A stretch of DNA of 64,000 bases from Parachitinimonas caeni (GCF_030129945.1 NZ_JARRAF010000005.1:1-64000), one strand, 5' to 3'; positions 1-8,980 are shown, counted from the first letter of the stretch. Notes: generated by a model from the sequence alone, not told the origin. Numbers and translations are program-made.

Positions 1-2
1 TA

Positions 3-341
3 AGGATTACCGAGGGCAGCCGGGCGGATTGCAGCCAAGCCCAGGCGTTGATTGAAGGGATTTCGGCTCAGAATCTGATCGGTGATAAGGCTTATGACAA
101 TGACGCTATTGTGCAGCAAGCCCGTGAACAAGGGATGAATCCGGTTATTCCGCCACGCTGTAACCGGAAGGAACAGCGGCCGTATGATGAGCACCTATAC
201 CAGCACAGGCATTTGGTCGAAAACGCTTTTCTCAAGATCAAGCGATGGCGCGGGATTGCAACCCGCTACGCAAAACGACTGAAGTCGTTTGTCGCGGCCG
301 TTCAAATACGGTGCCTTGCTCTTTGGCTGGAAATCTCATGA
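3..341 (+). pseudogene. IS5-family transposase, C-terminal part (truncated by window edge)
   Basis: The reading frame is open from the first bases of the window and ends at TGA 339-341, so this is the tail of a gene that starts upstream. The protein has the C-terminal DDE-transposase pattern of the IS5 family: a GDKAYDND block (the second catalytic Asp region) followed by HLVENAFLKIKRWR, where the Glu is the third DDE residue, then a conserved hydrophobic end (CLALWLEIS). A 10-bp stem-loop sits on its stop codon. Whether the missing part upstream is intact cannot be seen, so the element may still be whole; I class it as partial. It is followed only by other IS debris. Confidence 0.8.
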
Positions 342-366
342 CGACACCATCTAGAGGGTGTCGTCA
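339..366. repeat. Perfect 10-bp inverted repeat at the end of the IS5-type element
   Basis: Bases 339-348 (TGACGACACC) pair perfectly with 357-366 (GGTGTCGTCA) around an 8-base loop. The left arm includes the transposase stop codon. It could be the right terminal inverted repeat region of the IS or a terminator-like hairpin; no T-tract follows. Confidence 0.6.
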
Positions 367-588
367 CAAGAATGTTTTGGCATTAGAATTTAGCAATAAC
401 ATTCGAATCCACTGCAGTGCAGGCGCATTGTCGCCATGGCATATCCGATGCTACTTGGTAATCCCCCCAAAAAACTGCAGAGATTCTTAAGTGGAATTTT
501 CTCGAATAGAGGGAGTTCCCACAGTAAGCTTAGACGCGAATTTCGGACACCAATAGTAGCCGGTTAAACTTGTCCACAGTGGTTCCGA

Positions 589-890
589 ATGTACGAAATT
601 CTCCAACAAAGCCACACCACCGAATTCAAACAGGAAGCGATCCGTCTGGTTGAGGCTGAAGGCAAGAGGCCGGCCCAAGTTGCACGCGACTTGGGTATCT
701 CAGAGCAGACACTAGGCAACTGGCGCAAGGCCCATAAAGCCGGGAAGCTGGCCACCGGCTCGGGTAAGCCGGGTTTGCCCGAGCAGATGGAGTGTCCCAC
801 CTGCGTGCCGAAAGCTCCTGTCTCAAGACGTAGATCGAAATCTTGGAAAATGCCACGGCGTACTTTGCAAAGAAGTCGCAGTGCAGTAAA
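589..890 (+). pseudogene. IS3-family OrfA remnant, frameshifted
   Basis: The first ~70 residues from ATG 589 are a classic IS3-family OrfA helix-turn-helix (EFKQEAIRLVEAEGKRPAQV, then DLGISEQTLGNWRKAHK). Near base 800 the frame shifts: the expected continuation (LRAESS-LKT-IEILENATAYFAKKSQ) is found in the next frame and carries an in-frame TAG near base 829. The gene is therefore doubly broken. It belongs to the same decayed insertion as the OrfB fragment that follows. Confidence 0.8.
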
Positions 891-904
891 CCGTGATAAT
901 CCCG

Positions 905-1199
905 AGGGCATCCGGTGAGTAAGGTGCGTATTGATGCAGAAGCTGGCATCCGGGCACACCACAAGTGGCGCTACAAGGCAACGACCAACAGCAAGCATTC
1001 AATGCTGGTGGTGCCCAATGTGTTTAAACGGGAGTTCAACACCACGGCGCCGGGCACGGCCCGCCCCCGATTTCTTTCACTTCAATTGATCGATGCGACA
1101 ACTAGCTTGACATCAGGGGGCAGCCACTCGTCGATCGGTTACCAAACCCTGGTGCAGCGATGCGCCGAGTCGATGACAACACTAAAAATGGCGGCTTAA
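905..1199 (+). pseudogene. IS3-family OrfB remnant with internal deletion
   Basis: The start of this stretch encodes the OrfB segment that precedes the integrase core (AGIRAHHKWRYKATTNSKHS, then VPNVFKREFNTTAPGT). Instead of continuing into the DDE domain (expected WTTDITY), it jumps to a C-terminal-like HSSIGYQTLVQRCAES. The whole catalytic core is missing, so the element cannot be active. It stands directly after the OrfA remnant, consistent with one IS3 element that lost its middle. Confidence 0.75.
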
Positions 1200-1203
1200 A
1201 TGT

Positions 1204-1690
1204 AAATATGCCGGCTTAGATGCTACGTTGGTATTCGAAAATCGTGACCAAGCTCAACTGGCCGATGGGCGCCGTTTCTCGTTACTGAACATCATTGATG
1301 ACTTTTGCTGCGCGGCGCTGGATATTGATCTGTCCTTGCCAGCCGAGCGGGTTGTACGTGCCCCTGGGCAGTCATCGAATGGAGAGGTAAGTCCGTTGCC
1401 ATCCGCAGTGACAACGGCCCGGAGTGCCTTGGTAAGGCGCTGACCGACCAGGCGCAACAAAGCGGTATCCGGCTGGATCGTATTAAGCCCGGCAAGCGTA
1501 GCAAAACGCATACATTGCGCGATTTAACCGCATCGTCCGTTATGATTGGCTGGGCCAGCGCCTGTTCGAGTCGATCTCCGAGGCTCAGGAGTATGCAACT
1601 CGCTGACTCTGACTTTACAATCATGAGCGCCCGAACATGGCCTTGGGCGGCATCACCTCAAAGCAGCGGCTGGCCATGGCTACTTAGCTC
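1204..1690 (+). pseudogene. Second IS3-family OrfB remnant (rve core), multiply frameshifted
   Basis: Pieces of an integrase core appear in successive frames: QLADGRRFSLLNIIDDF, then LPAERVVRA, then IRSDNGPE (DDE Asp region), then a C-terminal stretch matching the typical ERPNMALGGITSKQRLAMA end just before base 1690. Each block is separated by a frameshift. It resembles the IS407/IS2-type subgroup rather than the remnant just upstream. It ends about 40 bases before the needle gene and so marks the left edge of the secretion island. Confidence 0.7.
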
Positions 1691-1728
1691 TACTTCTGAC
1701 CCCAAAAATGGGGGGATTACTATAAATG

Positions 1729-1956
1729 TCAGCCTGATTTCTGGATGATACCTTTAAGGGCATCGGCAACTTGTTTTACTACAGTACTTTGCATATCGGT
1801 CATCATGGTCCAACTTTGAATCTTTTGTTGCATCCCAAGTAGATCTGCTGTTGACGGGTTGCTACCCAGCGAAGTGATCTGCGTTTTGAGATCCGTCTCG
1901 CGGGTTTGAACATAGGTGTTCAAGGTGCTGTTGATGTAGTCAAACGTGAGTGACAT
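1729..1956 (-). CDS. sctF: T3SS needle protein SctF
   Basis: A 75-residue helical-hairpin protein of the YscF/PscF/SsaG needle family, which polymerises into the extracellular hollow needle. Size is right for the family (about 70-85 residues); the N-terminal Asn/Thr-rich segment, the central SNPSTADLLGMQQKIQSW turn-helix region and the C-terminal helix ending in a hydrophobic stretch fit. The start has a strong ribosome site (AAAGGAG, 6-7 bases upstream). It is the last gene of a minus-strand sctD, YscE-like, sctF set, the same order as yscD-E-F. Identification is by pattern and context. Confidence 0.88.
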   Translation of the reverse strand: MSLTFDYINSTLNTYVQTRETDLKTQITSLGSNPSTADLLGMQQKIQSWTMMTDMQSTVVKQVADALKGIIQKSG

Positions 1957-2066
1957 TGTGCTCTCCTTTAAGGACGTTGCCGCAGAGCGGAAAGAGGATG
2001 AGTTGAGGTTCGGTTGCTGCCGGCTGCTTTCCCAGCGCGTGTTGTAAACACAATCAAGCTCGGATG

Positions 2067-2300
2067 CTATTTGAAAGGCGCAATTAAAGTATCGAGTGCG
2101 GCATTAACTGCCTGGTTTGCTCCAGACCATCGTTCAAAGTCAGCTTTTGCCATGCCATGCGATAGTCGTCGATTGAGTTTGTCCTGCAAAGACGATAGCT
2201 GCTTAATCAGTTCGGCTTTTATTTTTCCATCAACATCTCGTTGCAGCTGCTTTTCCAGGTCGCTACTTGCAAAGTGTTCTAGCTGCATATTCATGCTCAT
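2067..2300 (-). CDS. YscE-like T3SS needle co-chaperone
   Basis: A 77-residue, charged, helical protein between sctD and sctF. In Yersinia and Pseudomonas this position is held by YscE/PscE (about 67 residues), which together with YscG/PscG keeps the needle subunit monomeric in the cytoplasm. The two predicted helices (LEHFASSDLEKQLQRDVDGK and an Arg/Lys-rich second helix) are compatible with the EscE/YscE/SsaE fold, but sequence similarity in this family is low, so the assignment leans on gene order and size. A matching SctG-like TPR partner is encoded at 14771. Confidence 0.65.
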   Translation of the reverse strand: MSMNMQLEHFASSDLEKQLQRDVDGKIKAELIKQLSSLQDKLNRRLSHGMAKADFERWSGANQAVNAALDTLIAPFK

Positions 2301-2345
2301 TTATTTGAGTAACTGTCATGGGTATAGAGTTCCCAATATTCATGA

Positions 2346-3716
2346 CTATCTTGCCACCCGCACTCTTTCCGGACCTTCAAAAATGATTTCGCTGTCAGAG
2401 ACCGATGCAAGTCGATAAGCACCGATTTTACCGCCCGCAATTATCTTTTCCCCTGACTGCGTGATCACATATGGCATGTCTCCACCTACTACACTACGAA
2501 TCCCAAAGGGTAGCGGGCGGGCTAGGCGGATAAAGCTTGCCTTAATCGGCAGCATCGAACCATATCGCTGGGTGAAGTCAGTAAACAATTTCTCCCAGCG
2601 GTCAAAGTCGTCTGCAGATAGTGTGCCCGACAAGTCTAGTGTACGTTGGTTGTCTCGTGTCGCGGCGATGAGTTTGACTTTGCTAAGTAGGTCAGCTCGA
2701 CCGAGTGCAGCCTTTAGCTGACTGATTAGATCGTCAGGCAGCAACACCTGATTGTCGATGTGGCGAATACCGGGTACTTCCTCCTGCAGCGATTGTAAGA
2801 GTTGCTCCAACCGATCAGATCCTGGTGCCGCCCCTGTTATTTGAATACTACCGCCTCCCGTTGCTGTCACTTTGATCGGTAGCCCACTTTGCTCAATGAT
2901 AGGTTGTGCGCCAGCCAGCAGGTTTGCATCCGTGGTAATTCGAAGAGTTGATTTAACCGGTAGTGAGAGCAACTGGCGTGCCAAGGCAGCTCTGGCAGCG
3001 TCATCTTTAACGTGAGCGTTTACTATGAATCCATCGCCAACCGCTTGGAGTTTGTAGTGGCTGCTCAGGTGACTAGCCTTGATGGCGTTCAGTAGTTGCT
3101 GTTTCGGTTCAAGTTTAGCTTGCTGCGGTTGTTCAGATGGTCGCTTGCTGAATACAACAAATAGCACGGTGCCGATTACAACAATCGCAATGCTTGACAG
3201 AAGAATGTGCTGAAAAAATGCCTTCGGCCGCTGGTTGTGTTGATGGTCTGCGGAAGGAGCGGCGAGATCATTTTCCGGCAATGTCCCTAAAGCAGGTTCG
3301 GTTCGTGGCGGAGGGGGGAGGGCAGGCTGATCATTGGTTTGGTCGGCTGAGCTATCACGGGTAGCTGAATCTATCGGAGCCGGCGCAATCAATTCAATTG
3401 GCGCTGGCCAGGCGGAAGCGGGCTCATCTACGCATAGCCAAATACCCCCCAGACAAAAAGTTGCACCGATTGCCAGGTCGTAGGCAGATTGAATGTGACT
3501 GCCATTCGCTAAAGTGATGGGGCCATTGCCGGGTGTTAGCGTAATCTGGTTCGCGGAAATGGTCAGCGTAGCGTGCTCCTCGCTGATTGCTGGGCCGCGC
3601 AACACCACGTCCGCTCGTTCGCCGCTACCGAGCAGATAGCTGCCTTCTGCCAGCGGAAGTCTGGCCCCTGCCTGTATGCCGTGGATGACTCTTAATTCTA
3701 AAGCTACCGTTGTCAT
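2346..3716 (-). CDS. sctD: T3SS inner-membrane ring protein SctD
   Basis: A 456-residue YscD/PscD-type protein. It has a cytoplasmic FHA-like domain at about residues 1-100, a Pro-rich linker (about 105-165), one transmembrane helix at about 170-191 (ILLSSIAIVVIGTVLFVVF), and a long periplasmic part with ring-building modules that would form the larger inner-membrane ring around SctJ. I chose ATG 3716 because AAGG lies about 8 bases upstream; a GTG at 3734 would add six residues. It heads the sctD/YscE-like/sctF transcription unit. Confidence 0.9.
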   Translation of the reverse strand: MTTVALELRVIHGIQAGARLPLAEGSYLLGSGERADVVLRGPAISEEHATLTISANQITLTPGNGPITLANGSHIQSAYDLAIGATFCLGGIWLCVDEPASAWPAPIELIAPAPIDSATRDSSADQTNDQPALPPPPRTEPALGTLPENDLAAPSADHQHNQRPKAFFQHILLSSIAIVVIGTVLFVVFSKRPSEQPQQAKLEPKQQLLNAIKASHLSSHYKLQAVGDGFIVNAHVKDDAARAALARQLLSLPVKSTLRITTDANLLAGAQPIIEQSGLPIKVTATGGGSIQITGAAPGSDRLEQLLQSLQEEVPGIRHIDNQVLLPDDLISQLKAALGRADLLSKVKLIAATRDNQRTLDLSGTLSADDFDRWEKLFTDFTQRYGSMLPIKASFIRLARPLPFGIRSVVGGDMPYVITQSGEKIIAGGKIGAYRLASVSDSEIIFEGPERVRVAR

Positions 3717-4055
3717 TGAGTTACCTTGTACCACTGCACGGATTCAATTGAATTGCGTATGTGCAGGATCTTGTTGCATCGCTGAGGTCTAAGGGTTGAA
3801 GTGATGAGCCAAATGAAATAGCCCTAATCACTCTCACTCCAGCCGTTGGCGCCTATGCGGGAATTAAAACTGCCACTATCGGCTTTGGTTTGAACAATCC
3901 CTATGATTCCGGCCTAGGGTTGATACCTGTCTGTTTCGCTGTCGAAACCAGCTAAAATCACAACTGGCTTCATTGGCGCGATGTGTGTCTGATCGTCGCT
4001 GATGTCGATGGAGCAATAATTTGATCAGATTCCCTTCAATTTCCGGGGCTAGCCC
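3717..4055. promoter_or_regulatory. Divergent intergenic region, sctD / STAS gene
   Basis: About 340 bases without a supported gene lie between the sctD start on the minus strand and the STAS gene start on the plus strand. It must carry the promoter of the sctD unit and probably one for the STAS gene. I see no convincing sigma-70 box or repeat. An open minus-strand frame runs across the STAS gene into it but has no coding signature. Confidence 0.4.
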
Positions 4056-4391
4056 ATGACTATTCATCTCGAACATCGCGATTCTGTTGCAATCTTTCGC
4101 CCTACTGGCCGCCTGGATAGCGCCAGCTCCCCCGAATTGGAGCGCATGCTGACTGCAGAGCTGGATGCTGGCACCAGTCGCTTGGTGTTCGACTTTGCTG
4201 ATCTCGATTACATCAGCTCGGCGGGTTTGCGCGTCGTCCTGCTTGCAGGAAAAAAGCTGCGCACATGCCAAGGTAAGCTGGCGCTGGCGGGTCTGCGCGA
4301 AAACGTACGCGAGGTTTTCTCCATGTCGGGCTTTCTGGCCTTGTTTGCCGTGGCACCCAATCTTGAAGAAGCCTTGAAGAGCGTCGCGTAA
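4056..4391 (+). CDS. STAS-domain anti-sigma-factor-antagonist-like protein
   Basis: A 111-residue stand-alone STAS domain. It shows the family fold pattern: beta strand VAIFRPTGRLD, then VFDFADLDYISSAGLRVVLL, in which the Ser in the DYISSAGLR motif is the usual site of phosphorylation by an HPK-like anti-sigma kinase, then a GLRENVREVFSMSGF helix. Proteins of this kind work in partner-switching circuits with a serine kinase and a PP2C phosphatase; in Bordetella such a circuit (BtrV/BtrW/BtrU) controls T3SS. Here only the STAS protein is present; no kinase or phosphatase gene is in the window. It converges with sctV (11-base gap). A role in T3SS control is inference from position. Confidence 0.85.
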   Translation: MTIHLEHRDSVAIFRPTGRLDSASSPELERMLTAELDAGTSRLVFDFADLDYISSAGLRVVLLAGKKLRTCQGKLALAGLRENVREVFSMSGFLALFAVAPNLEEALKSVA

Positions 4392-4402
4392 GCCGGTCAC
4401 CA

Positions 4403-6499
4403 TCATATTTCTATACGTGACAGGGGCTGAATGTTGATTTCCTGCGTCAGCTCCTGATACGACAGCACGGGCAGGTCGTAAAGATCTTGCTCAATCATCT
4501 TGCGAACGTACCGACGGATATCCATTGACGTCAGTAAAACCGGTTTCTGGGCGCTCGCATTTAAATCACCCACAGCTTTCTTGACGTTTTCCACCAAGCG
4601 CCGGGTGACTTGCGGGTCCAGTGCCAAGTAGCTACCTGCTGAGGTCTGACGAATCGCGCCGCGGACGGTATCTTCCACATTTGGTGCAAACAGATACGCT
4701 GGCAAGATGTTCTGCCCGCTGGAGTATTTGTAGCTGATGTGACGCTTCAGGCTGGTTCGTACATATTCCGTTAGCAAGACCGAGTCTTTTTCCTTCTGGC
4801 CCCATTCGATCAGCGCCTCCAGCACGGTGCGCAAATTACGGACGGAAATTTCTTCCGAAACCAGACGCTGCAGAATCTCGGCGATTTTCTGGATGGGCAG
4901 AACACGCTGCGCCTCCTTGACCAGATCTGGGAAGCGGCCTTCCATGGCGGTTAACAGGAATTTCGTCTCCTGAATGCCGATAAAGTCTGCCGCGTACTTT
5001 TTCAGGACGAATGCAAGGTGGTAGGTGAGCACCTGGCCCGGCTCCATAAAGGCAATGCCCGCTTTGGCTAATGGCTCGCGCAAATTGGCGGGAACCCAGA
5101 TGGTTGCCAGATTGGGCAGAAATTTCTTGTCCGTTTCAAAGGGGATGGACAGTGCCTTCAGATTGTCGGGATGCTCTCTGACCAAAAGATAACCAGGTCG
5201 GAGCTTGCCCTGTGATACCGGAACCTCCGACAGGTGAATTGCATAAGTTTCTGCGGGAAGGCGATCGTTAAACCGAAGCTGGATGCCGGGAAATGGCACG
5301 CCCAGATCAAAATACAAAGCGCGTCTTACCTTGATCAGTTCATCGTTAAGCATCTCTGGATCAAAGCTGGACTGCAGGGCATCGGCTACATCCATGATCA
5401 AGGGGACGGTTGGGGCAAACTCTTCCGAACCATCCTGTTTGGGCTTGGCTGCGGGCTTCTGACCCGCAGCCGCCATCGCGGGCACCGTGGTGACCTTGCC
5501 GGTCTTTTCATCAACAACCTTACGTTCGCCACGGCTTAGCGTGTAACCGACAATGCCAACGAGCGCTGCCAATACCAGAAAGGTAGCGGTTGGCATGCCA
5601 GGAATCATGCCAAAGCCGAGCATGACGACCGTGCCGATCATGAACGCTTTGGGTTGAGACAGCAGCTGTGCGCCAATGTCCTTACCCACGTTGGAGGGGC
5701 CACCTTCGTCGTTACTGACTCGGGTAACGATCATGCCGGCGGTAATCGAGATGAACAAAGCGGGGATCTGTGCAATCAGCCCGTCACCGATGGTCAGAAT
5801 CGAGTAGACCTTGACGGCATCGCCAGCCGTGAGCCCGCGCTGCAGCGTGCCGATCAGAATCCCGCCGAGCAGGTTGACGGCCACGATGATCAGGCCGGCG
5901 ATGGCGTCACCCTTCACGAACTTCATTGCGCCATCCATCGAGCCATAGAGCTGGCTTTCCTTCTCGACGATGTTGCGACGACGACGTGCTTCGTCCATAT
6001 CGATTACGCCAGCGCGCATATCCCCGTCAATCGACATCTGCTTGCCTGGCATGGCATCCAGTGAAAATCGGGCACCTACTTCCGCCACCCGCTCTGCACC
6101 CTTGGTAATCACCACAAACTGCACGATGGTCAGAATCAGGAACACCACCAGACCAACCACCAGATTGCCGCCGACCACGAAATTACCAAAGGTATGGATG
6201 ATGTGGCCCGCATCTCCCTGTAACAGAATCAAGCGCGTTGTGGCGATACTGATACCCAGACGGAACAAAGTCGTGATCAGCAGTACCGTTGGAAAGGAAG
6301 AGAAGGCCAGCGGGGAAGGAAGATACATGGCCACCATCAGCAAAATAGCCGATAGGCACATATTGATGGCGATAAGGCCATCAATCAGCGGGATCGGCAA
6401 TGGCAGAATCATCATGAAGATGATGCAGACGATGACCGCCGCCAGTACCAGATCATTGCGGCCCGCGATGGCCATGACGACACGTTGGATTTTTTCCAC
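4403..6499 (-). CDS. sctV: T3SS export gate protein SctV
   Basis: A 698-residue FHIPEP/YscV/LcrD family protein, the large export-apparatus subunit that forms a nonameric cytoplasmic ring and takes substrates and chaperones. The first ~330 residues hold about eight membrane helices (for example [20 protein letters not shown]) and the conserved cytosolic loop with [12 protein letters not shown] and [19 protein letters not shown]. The rest is the four-subdomain cytoplasmic part. Translation probably starts at GTG 6499 (GTG-GAA-AAA-ATC). A terminator-like hairpin lies about 40 bases upstream, separating it from the sctY side of the cluster, so it may have its own promoter. Confidence 0.97.
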   Translation of the reverse strand: MEKIQRVVMAIAGRNDLVLAAVIVCIIFMMILPLPIPLIDGLIAINMCLSAILLMVAMYLPSPLAFSSFPTVLLITTLFRLGISIATTRLILLQGDAGHIIHTFGNFVVGGNLVVGLVVFLILTIVQFVVITKGAERVAEVGARFSLDAMPGKQMSIDGDMRAGVIDMDEARRRRNIVEKESQLYGSMDGAMKFVKGDAIAGLIIVAVNLLGGILIGTLQRGLTAGDAVKVYSILTIGDGLIAQIPALFISITAGMIVTRVSNDEGGPSNVGKDIGAQLLSQPKAFMIGTVVMLGFGMIPGMPTATFLVLAALVGIVGYTLSRGERKVVDEKTGKVTTVPAMAAAGQKPAAKPKQDGSEEFAPTVPLIMDVADALQSSFDPEMLNDELIKVRRALYFDLGVPFPGIQLRFNDRLPAETYAIHLSEVPVSQGKLRPGYLLVREHPDNLKALSIPFETDKKFLPNLATIWVPANLREPLAKAGIAFMEPGQVLTYHLAFVLKKYAADFIGIQETKFLLTAMEGRFPDLVKEAQRVLPIQKIAEILQRLVSEEISVRNLRTVLEALIEWGQKEKDSVLLTEYVRTSLKRHISYKYSSGQNILPAYLFAPNVEDTVRGAIRQTSAGSYLALDPQVTRRLVENVKKAVGDLNASAQKPVLLTSMDIRRYVRKMIEQDLYDLPVLSYQELTQEINIQPLSRIEI

Positions 6500-6537
6500 T
6501 TCTTTAAGTAATCCTGATCAAGATAGCGTTACGCAAA

Positions 6538-6571
6538 ACACCCGGCCGCCCTCATGCGGGGGGCCGGGTGT
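6538..6571 (-). terminator. Hairpin with short T-run between sctY and sctV
   Basis: Bases 6538-6547 pair perfectly with 6562-6571 (ACACCCGGCC / GGCCGGGTGT), with extra C/G pairs inside. On the minus strand the stem is followed by TTTT. It therefore looks like a factor-independent terminator or attenuator acting on transcripts coming from sctW-sycN-sctX-sctY before they reach sctV. Confidence 0.65.
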
Positions 6572-6745
6572 CATGACAACTAAAAGTATATAAGGCGCTC
6601 AAACCTTGTTGGCCGGGCATTGCTTGATGCCGCCATGCAACCAAACGAACTTGGGCAAACAAGAATCTGCAAAGTACCGGCATGCTTGATGATCCCTTGC
6701 GATACATTGCCCTCACGCAGGCGCGGCCAAGGTTGCTACGACGTT

Positions 6746-7072
6746 TCACGTCTCTATGGCCCTGGCGGACATATACGCCTGCATGGCACGGCTGGCCTCG
6801 GACGTGCGATTCAGCTGAGCCAAGGCTTGGCCACGCAGCAAGTGAACCATGGCACCGATCTCTCCTTGATCGAGTAGTCGATCCAGAATCTCCAATGCGG
6901 GTTCGGCCTTGCCTGACCGGATCTGCGCACAGGCCAGCCCCTGCGCAAACCGCGTATCACGGGGGGCCAGTGCCGATAAGGCGGCAAAGATGGTTTCCGC
7001 TTTGTCGGCCTTACCATGTTGCAGATAGAAATAGCCCAAAATATGAAGAAGGTCGCGTTGTTCTGAATTCAC
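6746..7072 (-). CDS. sctY: T3SS protein SctY (YscY-like chaperone)
   Basis: A 108-residue all-helical TPR-like protein (repeats such as LLHILGYFYLQHGKADKAET and QGLACAQIRSGKAEPALEIL). YscY (114 residues) is the chaperone of YscX and binds SctV; these genes exist only in Ysc-type systems. It starts at GTG 7072, two bases after the sctX stop, so the two are translationally coupled. Position directly after sctX and before sctV matches Yersinia. Confidence 0.82.
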   Translation of the reverse strand: MNSEQRDLLHILGYFYLQHGKADKAETIFAALSALAPRDTRFAQGLACAQIRSGKAEPALEILDRLLDQGEIGAMVHLLRGQALAQLNRTSEASRAMQAYMSARAIET

Positions 7073-7074
7073 GC

Positions 7075-7467
7075 TTATCCCTGATAAAGTGCACTGCGGT
7101 ACATCTGGAGCAAATCGCGCAGGTCGGCTTCTTCCCCCAGCAGGCGGGCGGCCCGATTGAGCTGCTTGGCGCTGGCAGGATCCTGCTCGGCCGCATCGCG
7201 TAGCATCTTCAGAGCGCTGTCGAGGGCCTGGCGAAAGCGTGCCGGGGACAGGATGTCCTTGTTCAGCAACTCCGGGCGCAAATGATTTTCCAGATAGTCC
7301 GCAAGATTCGGCATGGCCAGCAGCTGTTCCAGCTGGGGCCTTGAGTTGAGCTCGGCCGGGGTCAGATCCTGGTGATCGGGCAGGGTGGTGACAGAGACAT
7401 CCTGCGTATGGACGATCTGCTCAATACCCCGATCAAAGCTCAGCCCGTTGTAACGTAAGTCGGCCAT
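7075..7467 (-). CDS. sctX: T3SS early substrate SctX (YscX-like)
   Basis: A 130-residue protein at the place of yscX (122 residues). YscX is exported early, is needed for needle export and forms a complex with YscY and the export gate. The visible sequence has a long N-terminal part without strong motifs and a C-terminal helical region (FRQALDSALKMLRDA, then RAARLLGEEADLRDLLQMYR) that matches the YscX C-terminal pattern in which YscY binds. The assignment rests on order sycN-X-Y and on this C-terminal likeness. Confidence 0.78.
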   Translation of the reverse strand: MADLRYNGLSFDRGIEQIVHTQDVSVTTLPDHQDLTPAELNSRPQLEQLLAMPNLADYLENHLRPELLNKDILSPARFRQALDSALKMLRDAAEQDPASAKQLNRAARLLGEEADLRDLLQMYRSALYQG

Positions 7468-7487
7468 TTCATGACTCCTTGTTCAGC

Positions 7488-7862
7488 TCAGCGGCCATCC
7501 TGGGCCATCTGATGCAGGCGGTTCAACAGATCCAGCGCCTCCTCCAGCGCGGGTAAGGTAAACGATCGCTCTGGCAGGCGGGTGAGGAAGATCAGTTTGT
7601 TGGCTCCCATGCAGCCAACCTGGATGGGCATTGACCAGCCTTGGCGACGGTCTGCCAGCCGCAAGGCTTTTTGTCGGGCTGTTTCACCATGGTAGCCAAG
7701 CGGCCGGATCAGGTAAATCAATACCACTTCGCTTTTCAGCTCAATGCCCATGCTGCCGCCATCGGCAAAGTCGAACCTTGCCACGCCATTGTGGTTGAAG
7801 GACAGATCTTCCATGCCCATTTGGCGACCGAAGTCAGACAAGGTTTGTGCGGACCAGCTCAT
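7488..7862 (-). CDS. sycN: SycN-like T3SS chaperone for SctW
   Basis: A 124-residue class I (SycE/CesT-fold) chaperone. It begins MSWSAQTLSDFG and contains the SycN-like stretch SMPIQVGCMGANKLIFLTRL followed by PERSFTLPALEEALDLLNRL, closely parallel to Yersinia SycN (LPLRAGWLGENQLVLF and ERSLTLPLLHQAFEQLLRL). SycN with YscB escorts YopN. The ATG at 7862 overlaps the sctW stop as ATGA; a longer open frame reaching 8165 lies inside sctW and is rejected as a start. Confidence 0.88.
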   Translation of the reverse strand: MSWSAQTLSDFGRQMGMEDLSFNHNGVARFDFADGGSMGIELKSEVVLIYLIRPLGYHGETARQKALRLADRRQGWSMPIQVGCMGANKLIFLTRLPERSFTLPALEEALDLLNRLHQMAQDGR

Positions 7863-8980
7863 GCTTCTTCCTCTTTCTCGATGGCAATATCCAATGCATC
7901 CTGCACGGCTGTCAGTAGCGCCTGCCGTGTATCCGTATCTGCGAAAATCTTTACGGGCATGTCTCGCAGAGATTGCTTGACACCGCTGATGAACGATACC
8001 TGTGGAGTGGGTTCTTTCGCACCGTGTTGGTCTGCCAGCGCCGTGAAGCGGTTGGAGTTGACCCAGCGCTCGGCAGTGATGTTGACCAGATCTTTCATCA
8101 GCTTCAACGAATCGACCGTGGTCAGGCCGTGGTCTTTCTTGAGCGTGGCGGCCAGATCCTTGCACTGATCCAGAATGGTAACGGTGACTTCCAGTTGATA
8201 CAGGTCTGTCAGAATAGCCTGCAGCCTCGCTGGCTCTTTTGAAGGCCGTGCGGCGGCGAGGTCATCTCCCAAGGCTTTGATCAACCCAGCAACGGCACGC
8301 GGGAAGTCATCTTCACCAAAACGCTCCAGCACCGAACGCAGCGTGTTGGCCAAAGTGTCCTGTCCGACGACGATGTCCTGATATGTATTACGCAGTTGGG
8401 CGGCCGTCGAGGGGCTGCTGTGAAATTCAGCCGATGCCGCATTGGCACTATTGAGCGTTGCGCGAATCTGGGGGCCGAAATCGGTCTCCATTTCTGCAAT
8501 GGCGTCATGAATGCGTTCCAGAATGGCCGGATCGGCACCATCTTCTTCCCCCCGCCGTGCGGCGTATTGCAATGCCAAGTATTGGCCAGCCAGATCGCCG
8601 AAAGACTGGCGGGCGGTTTGGCGAGGGCTGGCCTGGTTGTTCTTGTCCAGCATCCGTTTGGCGGTGGCGGCTAGCTTTTCCGGGTCATTCTGGTCCTGCA
8701 TCGCCTGCAGATACGCCAGAATCTCCTCGACCTTCATCACTTCCATCTGGTGATGCGATTCGAGTTGGCGTTCCTTCAAGTCTTTCTCTTCGGCTTTTTC
8801 CGAGAAATGCATCGAAATCTCTTCAACTGAATCAGTGTCGAGACCTCCCGCGTCCTGATTCAACGTTACGGCTTCTCCCCGCAAATTGCCGGTTTTCTGG
8901 TTGCCGGTCTGCGCATTGGGCGCATTCCCTTGTGAAGCCAATCCGGACATGCCGAGATTGGGGTTATCGATTCGAACCAT
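7859..8980 (-). CDS. sctW: T3SS gatekeeper SctW (YopN-TyeA fusion)
   Basis: A 373-residue YopN/InvE/MxiC/SepL-type gatekeeper that plugs the export gate and sets the order of translocator and effector secretion. Residues 1-290 correspond to YopN (unstructured secretion and chaperone-binding N terminus, then helical bundle with FEDDFPRAVAGLIKALGDDL-like region) and the last ~85 (from LKLMKDLVNITAERWVNSN) correspond to TyeA, which is a separate protein in Yersinia. It is the first gene of the W-sycN-X-Y-(V) unit and faces away from the translocon block across a 500-base regulatory region. Confidence 0.9.
   Translation of the reverse strand: MVRIDNPNLGMSGLASQGNAPNAQTGNQKTGNLRGEAVTLNQDAGGLDTDSVEEISMHFSEKAEEKDLKERQLESHHQMEVMKVEEILAYLQAMQDQNDPEKLAATAKRMLDKNNQASPRQTARQSFGDLAGQYLALQYAARRGEEDGADPAILERIHDAIAEMETDFGPQIRATLNSANAASAEFHSSPSTAAQLRNTYQDIVVGQDTLANTLRSVLERFGEDDFPRAVAGLIKALGDDLAAARPSKEPARLQAILTDLYQLEVTVTILDQCKDLAATLKKDHGLTTVDSLKLMKDLVNITAERWVNSNRFTALADQHGAKEPTPQVSFISGVKQSLRDMPVKIFADTDTRQALLTAVQDALDIAIEKEEEA

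Noticed and set aside
1515..1748. A 77-codon frame near the needle gene
   Set aside because: It is out of frame with the IS3 OrfB fragments and translates IS debris.
3876..4406. A 176-codon open frame antisense to the STAS gene
   Set aside because: It lies wholly opposite a clear STAS domain, has no ribosome site and no recognisable domain; GC-rich codon use leaves antisense frames open.
6552..6749. A 65-codon GTG-initiated frame coupled to the sctY stop
   Set aside because: GTGA overlap is suggestive, but the translation is Arg-rich without pattern and ends inside the terminator-like hairpin; likely untranslated leader.
7862..8165. N-terminal extension of the SycN-like gene reaching 8165
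   Set aside because: It lies inside sctW in another frame and does not resemble any chaperone; ATG 7862 gives the family-typical MSW start and an ATGA overlap.
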